Below, in pieces: positions 1-10,100 of a stretch of DNA of 64,000 nt. Position 1 is the stretch's first letter. Every line of letters starts with the position of its first letter. The DNA is taken from assembly GCA_934045905.1 (NCBI GenBank), contig OW203771.1, positions 15,811,888 to 15,875,887 on the forward strand, in the 5' to 3' direction. The notes under the pieces were generated by a model. It saw only the letters and a program-made list of their open reading frames with translations. It ran no database searches and was not told where the DNA came from. The translations under genes and the position numbers were made by a program. This DNA is from Leuctra nigra (taxonomy: Eukaryota; Arthropoda; Insecta; Plecoptera; Leuctridae).

Positions 1-758
1 GTCTTGCACACCAACAATACACGCAAAAGTCCCTCCTAATAACAGACCTCCGTATGCAAACGGTGCCAATTTAACGAGAAAATCCGTTTTTCTTGACGTG
101 TTTTTAACCATCACGCGATGGCGGAGCTTCTCGGTACAGTATTCCTCATTAATGTTATCCAACCAGAAGAGAGTCTGATGGAATTCTTCGTGTTTCACGT
201 AGAAGGTAATAAGATGCACGGACACTATCGTTGATACATTTATAAAGAATACGAGTTTTGTTAGTTCTTGGTTGGTGGTGTATTCCCAACTGTTAAGGAG
301 ATAAGCGTAACGCTGGATGAAGGCTTCGAACGTTTGTTCGGCAATGATGTATCGCGAGAGAAAATACTTCAGTTGATTGACTTTGCTGTTCCTGACCTCA
401 TCGGTGTAGCTCCACATTCCTAGGACAAAGTAGGCACACTCAACAAAATAAGAAACGTTATTTGATTTTTTTGTCTGGGGCCTAACGTCGCATTGTTCTG
501 CAGCGAGGCTAATGGCGACGGATGAATGATTATGATGATGATTGGGAGATGATGGTGAAGAGTAGGTAAGGATGGAAGGTGGGAAGTGGCCGATTAGTAT
601 AACACCTTCCCAGCATTTGCCTGTCGACTGAGGGAATACCACGAAAAAACCCAGCCAGGAAGGTCGGCCGCGGGAATCGAACCCGGGCCTCCGGAATACA
701 GCTCAGAGCGTTACCACTCAGCCAACCTGTTCCGTAACGTTATTTGAAAGGAACGGAT
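1..758 (-). pseudogene. Odorant receptor N-terminal exon, interrupted by a SINE (partial at window edge)
   Basis: Reading the minus strand from an AG acceptor just above 758 gives an exon that resembles exon 2 of the two plus-strand receptors: the same phase-1 entry, an N-terminal cytoplasmic stretch, a first membrane segment near FVECAYFVLGMW, a second near LVFFINVSTIVSVHLITFY, and a third beginning near LVKLAPFAYGGLLLGG. The exon runs off the window at position 1, so the rest of the receptor lies outside. The coding sequence is split at 454-465 by a SINE with a perfect 12-bp target duplication. Reading through it meets an in-frame TGA a few codons in. The SINE's own terminal CAG is in the wrong phase to rescue splicing. 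I infer a disrupted receptor or a disrupted allele. The short first exon was not found. Family assignment is strong; loss of function is an inference from one assembly. Confidence 0.8.
466..735 (-). mobile_element. tRNA-derived SINE inside an odorant receptor exon
   Basis: The minus strand begins with a tRNA-like head that has an A box (TGGCTGAGTGG) and a B box (GGTTCGATTCC), followed by an unrelated body and a short A-rich tail. It is flanked by perfect direct repeats AACGTTATTTGA at 454-465 and 736-747. A second, diverged copy of the same family lies at 50187-50462 and fragments occur near 44.5, 46.1, 60.7 and 61.7 kb. Confidence 0.9.
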
Positions 759-1073
759 CTGAAAAAGATTTTGTATGCCTATACCTGAGCTCTGATTTCA
801 CTAATTATTATTACAAATTACAGTGTAGTCATTGATTATACGAACTGTTATGATTTATAGCAATTTAAAACTTTTTTTTTTCCCCCGAGGGCAGACATTA
901 AGGTAGTTGGCACGTTGACAGATAAGATTTAACTTATAAATAAAGGTATATCGATATATTTTTATAAAGTGAGTAATCCTACTATTAAAGATTTCCACGG
1001 AGCCTACAATTTCCCAGGTAACCATTAAAACTTTAAAATTACGTAACATAAAAGACAGAATGACTGCCATTCT
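759..1073. other. AT-rich stretch with no recognised gene
   Basis: This lies upstream of the minus-strand receptor exon, in the intron expected before it. I see no exon or repeat that I can name. Confidence 0.5.
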
Positions 1074-1425
1074 GAATGGTGCCAACATGATGGTGCCATT
1101 ATGATGGTGCCTACATGATGGTGCCAACATGATGGTGCCAACATGATGGTGCCTACATGATGGTGCCAACATGATGGTGCCAACATGATGGTGCCAACAT
1201 GATGGTGCCAACATGATGGTGCCAACATGATGGTGCCAACATGATGGTGCCAACATGATGGTGCCAACATGATGGTGCCAACATGATGGTGCCAACATGA
1301 TGGTGCCAACATGATGGTGCCTACATGATGGTGCCAACATGATGGTGCCTACATGATGGTGCCAACATGATGGTGCCAACATGATGGTGCCAACATGATG
1401 GTGCCAACATGATGGTGCCAACATT
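1074..1425. repeat. 14-bp minisatellite (unit GATGGTGCCAACAT), about 25 copies
   Basis: A 14-bp unit is repeated head to tail with few variants (CCTACAT and CCATTAT in some units). Because 14 is not a multiple of 3, three units give a 14-residue repeat in any open frame. The long minus-strand open frames here are therefore a property of the repeat and not evidence of a gene. Confidence 0.95.
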
Positions 1426-2182
1426 GAGTGATGTTCATGCAAACTATGAATATTGATGGAAACCAGCGTTCAAATAGCGCGTATTTTTTAAACAAATGTA
1501 TTGTGGTCCTATACTAAGAAAAATTAAAATTGTGTATAAAATAGTCCCACTACAAATGGTGGCACATAAAGGATTTACATTAAAATATTTGAAATTTTAT
1601 ATAGAATACAGTTGTTTTGTCACTTATATTTTTAAGTGTTGATAATCCCTTATTTATATTATAAATCAATTAATTCCAAGAAGGAAAATTAATTTATTGA
1701 CGCCTGTCCAAAAATTATAAAGACCTTCCAAAATATGAAACTCATGAATCTGGATAAGTAAGATCAACTAAATATTATTATTCAGATGATTATGTAGAAT
1801 AGAATTGAACTGTCATGAACCAAGAGTACTATTGAAATTTGTGCTTTAAAGTATTGTAAACAAATATTATAACCAATTTTTTTTCCTGTATGTTTTCAAA
1901 ATCACCTCATTGTTTATTTATACGTATAGGGCAGTTGCATCACGCTACTTGCTATGATTTTGCTGGGGACAGGCAATTTTTCAATAGTAGATTTAATCAT
2001 GTTTAATACAGTTTAGAACGTAAGATATAAACGAGAAAGACAAATGGTTCAAATAAGTATTGAAATTAAATGAAGATGTATTATTCTATTAATTATTTAC
2101 TGTTCAATTAAATGTTTTTACCCAGTAAGATTTTGGTCAGCTGTGACGTAGATGAGTTACATTCACAAAGGTATGATATTAG
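1426..2182. other. AT-rich intergenic DNA, nothing recognised
   Basis: No coding frame, RNA gene or clear repeat boundary was seen here. Confidence 0.5.
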
Positions 2183-2720
2183 TTAAGGTGATACTAGCGC
2201 TCGGCCGTTTTAGAAAATTGAGAGAGAAAAATTGTTTCGTAAGTGAGTGTAACTTTTACATGATGTTTATATTATCAGTCTGATTGTATAATAGTAGCAC
2301 TTTTTCATTTTTGCTTATTGCATCGTTACTTAGGCGCTGGTTATTCAACAAAACCGCGCAAAACTATGAAATTTGCGATACGATTGGAGACCAAACCTGT
2401 TAACCAATTGATCACAAATTTTAATCATGATTAGATGAAAGACTAACTTAGGGTTATCACATTGGCACATTTTTGAAATTAAATTTTATACGGCACCAAG
2501 GGAGACAAGAAAAAAGCAAATTTTTCACCAAAAATCCACTAATTATTACTAATTAACAAAACAAATAAATAAATATGTATCAAGTCATAACCCTAAGTTT
2601 GTCTTTTATCTAATCACGATTAAAATTTCAAGTAATTTGGTTTACCCATTTCGTCTCCAATCGTATCGCAAAAAGTGTCTACAAAAAGCAGCAAAATCGC
2701 TCGCGCTTGCAGCATCTTAA
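2183..2720. mobile_element. Non-autonomous piggyBac-like element with TTAA ends
   Basis: The element starts TTAAGGTGATAC and ends with the inverse (GCATCTTAA). It has sub-terminal GC-rich AGCGCTCG/CGCGCTTG blocks, and its middle contains an inverted segment around TGCGATACGATTGGAGAC. A second copy lies at 45316-45856 with the same termini. Bordering TTAA is the target typical of piggyBac elements; no transposase is present. Confidence 0.7.
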
Positions 2721-4529
2721 TGGCGTGGTATCAAGTTTAGATGGCTTGGTTTATTCCATGGTTATACAGTAAATTATATTATTGTATTTTGAGAACTTAC
2801 CAATATTATTAACGACTTCATGTGTCCGTTTGAAGATGGTGCTGTTTTCGTTACTTTGCCGTATTCTCTCCATATTTTTTGAGTTATTGTGTATACTTGG
2901 AGTGTATTTGCTACATTGCATTACACTCAACAACAAATATGAACTATTTGCTCCATTTTTATGTTAGGAATGTCGATTTATTGACGTTTTTAGAGAATCC
3001 ATATTACCTAGAATTGTTGCTACACTTATATTATGTAGGCTATATTTACGAAGTTCGTATCGTTCTCTATTACTCTTTAAGGGGGCTCGATTTTCGATGA
3101 AAACATTGACCTCGATAAAAGGCAGTACGAAAATATGAGAAGTGATTACTTCGAATTTGGAAATTTTGAAAGTTTTGTGGATATAATTAAAGTTGAAATC
3201 ATTTTTCTAATGTTTATGAAAATATAATTAATTTGTCAGTCAATGTTTTCTCATTGAACAATATTGTATTGCTCTTATGAGAATATCAGAAAAGTAGTAC
3301 TATCATGATGAATATATTTTTAAATAGTTCAGCTTGGTTAAATTTTCTTGACGAAATTGTGTTCCATAATATAATATATTCTACCTTATATCAGTTTTTA
3401 GCAAAATTTTCAGCGTGGGAACATAGTTTAAATTGAGGGGAAAAAATAAAACTACTCCTTGTATACCCCTTCCATGTTAAAGTATAGGACATAAGTGAAA
3501 CTTCAACTGTGAATATCTCAGAACTTATTACAGTAATTGAAAGTATTGGGATATTTCGTCATGTTTTTGTAAAATTATTTTTTATTATTTTGTCTACAGT
3601 TTCGATTTTTATATTAAAATCTTCCTCAGAAAAATCTTCCTCAGAACTTAGTTCAGGTGCCCCATCTAATGTTTCAATATTATTGAAGGTGATACAATAA
3701 CGAACGAATATTGAAAGTTTCAAAATTTTGTCTCGTAGATAAGTGAGAGAAATCATCGTGCCACCTTAAGTTGAAATAAATAAAACATTACTTTCGTGTT
3801 TGGTTTGTGCTACTATTTTCAAATCATCAGTAGTCATCCTTCATAATCTTTTTTATAACCAAAGCACACATTTTATGTTGCATTGTTCGTTAGTTAAACA
3901 TTGTTAGTTAAACATAGAATTGTAACATTTGTAATCTATCTATTGTTTAAGTTCATAATTTAAATTTTGTAAATGTATGCTGGATTCAAGAGGTCAATCA
4001 ATTTTGTAAAAGGACAAAAAAACTGTTTTGTAAACAGTGATAATATTTCTACAAATTGTAGTGATCAATACTATGTTTTTTTTTACACTTTCGGTTGTCC
4101 GTTTGATTGTTGTCTAAAGGGACAAATCAAATGTAATCCCCCAAATGCAAATGTCCCGATCAAATGTAATGAGGAAACTACATTTTGAATGTTATCAAGG
4201 AATAATATTGATCATTGTTTAAAGGTTTCCAACGAAATTTGTCTAAAAGGAGCAAATTGATCACTTGCTTTGCTATCGATTGCAGTTTGTTTTCAGAGTG
4301 TCATATAGACACGCTGGTCATGCACGCACAGCATATTGCATTCCTGGTATAGATAGCTTTTCAACATTATTATCATCTACAGGGTGGCGTAAAATTTACT
4401 TTGTTTGAGAGGTCACTCCGACAGAGCTTTAAAAGATAAAGAGCTGAAACTTTCAGCTCGTTACAATTCAAATAAAGATCTGGAATTGAAAAATTCGAAA
4501 TTTCGAACAAAAAACACCCTGCGAAGAAC
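2721..4529. other. Intergenic repeats, no gene
   Basis: The segment 3500-3770 is homologous to the sequence that hosts the retrotransposon at 17.9/20.5 kb: it shares AATATCTCAGAA, GTTTCAATATTATTGA and a CCACCTTAA end. It therefore serves as the empty-site reference for that insertion. Short open frames here show no recognisable protein. Confidence 0.55.
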
Positions 4530-4720
4530 AATAGACAACATCATAAATTATCTAGTTAGCTCTGCTTTTCAAAAAATTTCATATGCAGTACCGTGATCCA
4601 AGTATCTATTATGGTTTTTCAACAATGGATCATAACCATAATAGATACTTGGATCACGGTACTGCATATGAAAATTTTTGAAAAGCAGAGCTAACTAGAT
4701 AATTTATGATGTTGTCTATT
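4530..4720. repeat. Near-perfect hairpin (arms about 86 bp, 18-bp loop)
   Basis: 4530-4615 is the reverse complement of 4634-4720 with only one or two mismatches near the A/T run. The arms meet around a short loop at 4616-4633. It behaves like a fold-back MITE. No protein is encoded. Confidence 0.9.
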
Positions 4721-4879
4721 GGAATGATTGGAACAATTGATTCAGTTTGCTCATTTTAAAATCACTCAATCCCTTTTATATTGTGAAAAGTTATATTTTT
4801 ATATAATTTAGTGGATCGTACTTCAAGATTTCAGTTGTTTTAGGTATGTATATTATTGCCGGGTTTTAAGGAATTATGG

Positions 4880-4937
4880 TTCGAGGTGTTGCACTTATCC
4901 GTGCTCGCTTATCAACGCGTTACACAGAGCGTTTTCC
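4880..4937 (-). repeat. Isolated end-module of dispersed repeat family A
   Basis: The fragment carries the signature GCTCGC, TCAACGCGTTACAC, GAGCGTTTTCCTAG. This is the same tip that bounds the fuller family A copies at 6287, 39797 and 52745. Confidence 0.75.
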
Positions 4938-5589
4938 TAGTAGAACAAATGCGTGGTTGTCCTTAAGGCGATTCGACCGAAAAAAAATCAATATTAATTC
5001 TCTTCATATTTCGTAAGAGGGAGCTGGTAACATATGATATCAAGTGACATTAGTCGTTTTTGGACGCTACAAAAAAATCCGGGACGTTTTCAAATGTGTA
5101 AAATGCACGTTACAACTGACATCGTATAGACAAAACCGCTTATCTGAATTACATGAAACTTGGAGGAAATATTCATCAGATATTTAGTTGTGGGCTGACT
5201 AAGCCCTTTTTCTAATTTTTTGTTTACATTTTTGTAAAAAAAATATATACCGTACCGGATTTTAGAGTCAAATATTACTGATTTAGTAAGAGCAAGAGTT
5301 GCAGTAGGAATGAAATTATCGAAATTTGGGCTTAGTCAGCGCATTCGCCCATTCTTTGTGAACAAAATAAGACCTCGTGGAAGTCTGTAGTGTGAAAGGT
5401 GGGGCTTAAATCGTGACAAAAATAAATATGATTATTTTCAAAAATATAAAAGTCAAAATTTTACGGTAAAACAATAATGTGTTAAAAATATACAGTGAGT
5501 TGTAGAATTACTTACTGAATGAGAAACATGCCCTCCCGACTCTTTGAGTGCAGTAGTTTGGACAATAACGTGATTTATATTTTTAGTCA

Positions 5590-6250
5590 CGTGGTATCGC
5601 TCGAATCGCGTTAAAATGACAATAACTTTTGAAGATAGGGTGCCGGTACCAGTAATCGGACGGGGCACCAGTGAGTGGATCCCTTAATTTTAAATGCTTG
5701 GAATTAGGAAATAATATGTTTTTTTATTGTTTCAATAAACATTTTTTTGTAACAATTTTGTTCCTGTATGAAACCTACAGTAAGCCTTAAAAATAAATAT
5801 AATTTCCTAATTCCAAGCATTTAAAATTATGAGCGTCCCCTCACTGGTGCCCCGTCCGCTCACTGCTACCGGCACCCTACCGACTGATTAGTCTGAAAAT
5901 TGGAAAAAAATACCAAAAATGTTGGTTCCAATGACCATGCAAAGTTTTAAGTTGATCGGTCACAGGAAATATGGCTTTAAATTTTAACCAATAGGAGGAT
6001 TTGACTGAAACTTTGTAAGATTGGAGACAATGTTGGTTGCAATAACTTTGCAAAATATCAAATTGATCGGACCAACCAACAAATCGAAAAATATTTTGAA
6101 AAAATTTGAACCAATCAGCGGAGAAACAGTCCGTACATGCGTGCAAAATTATAGCTCGATCGAAGGAAAACTGTGACCTCTATCTAGCCTCAGTTACAGA
6201 AAAAACAGGGGTCCGTGACAAAAAAGCCAAATCGATTCGCTCGCCTAGCT
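5590..6250 (+). repeat. Dispersed repeat family A, split by a MITE
   Basis: It contains family A hallmarks: TGTTGGTTCCAATGACCATG, AGTTTTAAGTTGATCGGTCA, the ATCGAAGGAAAACTGTGACC block, and a terminal region rich in GCTCGC. The sequence on both sides of 5638-5877 becomes continuous with other family A copies when the MITE is removed. Confidence 0.75.
5638..5877. mobile_element. MITE with about 75-bp inverted repeats and TA target duplication
   Basis: The terminal inverted repeats start GGGTGCCGGTA and share CGGACGGGGCACCAGTGAG and TTTAAATGCTTGGAATTAGG. They are flanked by TA at 5636-5637 and 5878-5879. The TA duplication suits a Tc1/mariner-type element. There is no coding capacity in 240 bp. 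Confidence 0.85.
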
Positions 6251-6286
6251 CGCTCAATAACGAAGCAGTTTTATCGACATATAACT

Positions 6287-6872
6287 AGAAAAACGCTCAG
6301 TGTAACGCGTTCATGAGCGAGCACGGGTACGTGCAAATTCTCGAACCGGAATTCCGTACCAAACGCACAGAATGCATAAACATCCATATTGAATTAAAAT
6401 ATGATCCACTAAATCAACATAAAAGTATATGCTTTTCATCGAAACTTGAAAATAGCATCGAAACACTCTGGTACCAAAAGCAAATCAGATCCAATTGCAG
6501 TGGAAAAATATCCATTTTGATACTTCATTTCTGACAAAGTGCTTACGTTCTTGACTGTTCGGGCTGCACATTTGTAAAATAAGAGACAATGTTGGTATTA
6601 ATGACCATGCAAAATATGAGTTTGATCATATTTTTCGAAGACCATTTTTATTTTTCAACCTCAGGAGATATTTATTTAAATTTTAACCAATGAATAGATT
6701 TCAAACAAATAAGGGTCTGCAGCGCCCAGAGAATGTCCGAACATGTGTGCAAAATTTCAGCTTGATCGAAGAAAAACTGTGACCTGTATAGCCTCAGTAA
6801 CCGAAAAAAAACACACACAAAAAAACAGAGGTCCGTGCCAAAAGAGCCAAAAGGAGTCGCTCGCTCATTTAT
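6287..6872 (+). repeat. Dispersed repeat family A, near full length
   Basis: It runs from the tip AAAAACGCTCAGTGTAACGC to the GTCGCTCGCTC end. This is the reverse orientation of the copies at 39247-39797 and 52155-52745. No open frame is conserved between copies, so the class of element remains unknown. Confidence 0.7.
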
Positions 6873-7150
6873 TTTAGTTTGTTGTAATTCGACACGGGAT
6901 GAAAATTTGATGAAACCAAAACTACGAATACTTATTCTCTTTTAGAATAGTCAACAAGTCTAGCAAATTGTATCGAAATCGCAGAGGGTCATAAATATTG
7001 ATCTTTTGAACTGCTCTAATGACTCGCATACATATTTGAAAACAATGAATCTGGCACGCTCTCTGCCACATTAAATATGAAGTATGATTCTTGTGTGTGA
7101 TTCAGAGTAACCCTAAACCACAAGTGAACTGTGTCTTCTACATTGTCGTC

Positions 7151-10100
7151 ATGGATCCATACAGCTTGGATAAATACACGATCAGCAGATCTACAGTGAA
7201 GGCCATGGATTTCTTAGGTGAATGTTTTAACTCAATTATCTTCTTATTCTGTGTATACCCTACCCTGTTCACACTATAGGTATAGGATATTTAATCTGCA
7301 TTAACTTAATCTCTTTTAAAAGCAGGGGCGGATCCAAGGAGGGGTGGAAGGGGCGATCGCCCCCCCCCCATAAATCCTCCTCCTCCTTCTATAAGAACAG
7401 GAAGTTGATTTTTAATTTCATCAAATTTACATAAAGATCGTAATCATGGCTTGTTTATTGGCAAGGATTCATCTTTGCTCTAAAAGTGCCTTAAAACAAA
7501 ATGTTTTCTTCAATATTTCGGGAAAAAATCGCCTTCGCCGATAGGCCTTTGGCGGCTGAGAGCATAGGCGTCCAGTAGGGTGACTGGGGGGCAAGGATGT
7601 CTGGATAGCATACAAATTTGTTGGTGCTATTTACGTATAGTTTCATTTTCTAAACATAAAAGTCATAAAACTCAAAAAATTAATTTCAAAGTGTCAACAA
7701 ACCAAAAAATACCCTGCGGGGCAAGGTGGGGGCACCACCTCAAAGTGTCCAAGCTTAAAAGATTATGAATTGTTCTACAAAATACACCTCAAAACGTCTC
7801 AAAATTTGATTTCAAAGAGCCCAAAAACCAAAATACGCCCTGCGGGGCCGGTTGGGGGCTCGCCCCCCACACCCCCCTTATCCCGTGGCGCAATTGTTTT
7901 TCTGGCATTCACCCCCTGGCAGAACTTCTGCGGGCGCCCGTGGCTGGGGATACCCTTAGACCCTTTCATATTTTCCAAAATCGCCCCCCCCCCCCCCCCA
8001 TGGCTAGAGGCTAGAACCGCCACTGTTTAAAAGACAATCCCTGTTTACAATGTAATAGTTGATTGTGATTAACTCTCAATAGAAAGGAAAGTGGTGACGA
8101 AATTTTATTCAAGCGATTTGTAAAATTCGAAGCGAAAAATTGACAAAAACCGCTATCACCTGAACATTTTTACTTTTTCATTCAAAATCAATATAAATAT
8201 CAAAGTGTGGTGAGAGAAATGGTATGTGTCATATTTCTGAATTGTGACATCATTTCTATGTATCCAACAATATTGTTAACATGGCGATGACGACTTTGAA
8301 AGATGTCCTGTAGTTTACAACTCCAGCCCAACAATGAGTTTTCAATTTTACGTCAACGAATTTGGTGTATAACTTTTAAAATAGCACTCGTTGGTATTTT
8401 TTTCATTTTTTTCATGATAGTATGTCCGTATGGTCTACCGGAAAAATGTTTTTTTGTTAAAATCTACAGTAAAAACAAATTATAACTTCATTTTAGCTTA
8501 AATATGACACGTTTTTACATGGCTGCCATAAGATAACATGGGGGGCAAAACTTAAACTACATATCTAAAACACCAGACACTAGAAGTGTTAAATTTTTTC
8601 ATGGATTGTGTATGGCATGATTATCAATAAGTACTCAAAAATTTATGAAGATCTGATACTATGCCACGATTGATCGCGCCACCTTAATGGAGAATTTAAC
8701 AGAGATCATCTTCATAGTATGAACAGAGTATTGAGCGGGTATTACCAAAGTTAAGGGGATTTAATAAATATTGAATTAAATTGGCGGTACATTTTCCTAT
8801 GTTTACCTTATACGACTACGAACCTGCAGGAAAACTATTTTATTTCATTATGCGAAAGTAAAATGTTTAAATGAACCAACAACGTCAACATTTACTCCAG
8901 TAATTAATTCAGACCATCTTCCAGGCTTGCGCACTTTCTCCGCTGACGTCAAGAAGAGCATCAAGAACAGATTGAGATTCTTTTTTTGCCGCGTTGTCGC
9001 TGCTGAAGTCATTCTAGAAGCCTTCGTCCTGCGATACTTGTTCATATACATCAACTGGCAGACGATCACAATCCAAGAAGTACCGAAGCTGATGTTCTTG
9101 CTGAATTCAATGACTGTCTTCTCAGTACATATCTTCACCTTCTACTCAAAACCCGACAAGATACGAAGTTTGATGCTGCAGTTGGATGAAATCAGCAACA
9201 GATTCGCTTCTGAGTTGCAGCGCCATCGAGACATGGTTCAAAGAACTAAGAGAATTGCTGAATTTGTGCTGACAATCAGCTTTTCTGGAATTTTCGTATT
9301 ATTTTGTTCTTTTGGTGCTGGAGGATTCATGTTTTTTATTTCACACAAGAAGGTGGATAATGGGTAGGATAATACTTGCATTAGCATAGCTTACATGAGG
9401 CACTATTCCATAACTTTACAATTCCAGATTCGGTCCGAATTCGATTCACGACCTTTTGGATTAACATTGCACTGAATAAGATCCACCCGAATCTTGATAT
9501 TAGTTATAGAATTGCTTCCCTCAACGCCATTTGATTGTAATGTTCATACCCAATTAATGATTTCATACCTATGTAAAAGACGGCGTTTTTTTTGGTGCAG
9601 AACTAGGAATACTTACAAGGCCCGAGGAATGTAACGGGATATAATTTTTTCCTTTTTGTCTTCAAACTTACAGAATTTTAAAAACTAGCATTATATTGAC
9701 GTAAGCTCTATGATGGGAATTTTGTTACTGCTATTACAGAAGAGCTGAATGCTTCGTTGATGTTGAAGTCACATAGACATAATATATGAAGACAAAAATG
9801 TATATGTCCTCAAAGCGTTAAATGAGAATGTTTTAAGATTAATTTCATTTTAATCTTTGACGTCGTCATACGATAAGGGCAAAATGTACTAAGTGTGTGA
9901 CATAACGGGAGACGTGAAGGTTCTGAATGTGTCAATGATAGAAAGGTGAAGAAATGAATGCACTGCAGCTGTAATTTTATGTTCCATTTTTACAGAAGTT
10001 ACATCCCACTAGAGATGTTACCGACGCCTGTCCGTGAAGCGGGGATGTTGATTTATGCCATTCTTTGGATATCAGTGATGTGTATTTTCCTGAACATACA

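Noticed and set aside
650..735. A functional tRNA gene
   Set aside because: A and B boxes are present, but the sequence does not close a cloverleaf and continues into a SINE body with target duplications.
1074..1425. CRISPR-like array
   Set aside because: Units are contiguous 14-mers with no unique spacers, and the DNA is from an insect.
855..1442. Long minus-strand open frames rich in His/Cys/Met
   Set aside because: They come entirely from the 14-bp minisatellite, which keeps several frames open. Nothing recognisable lies on either side.
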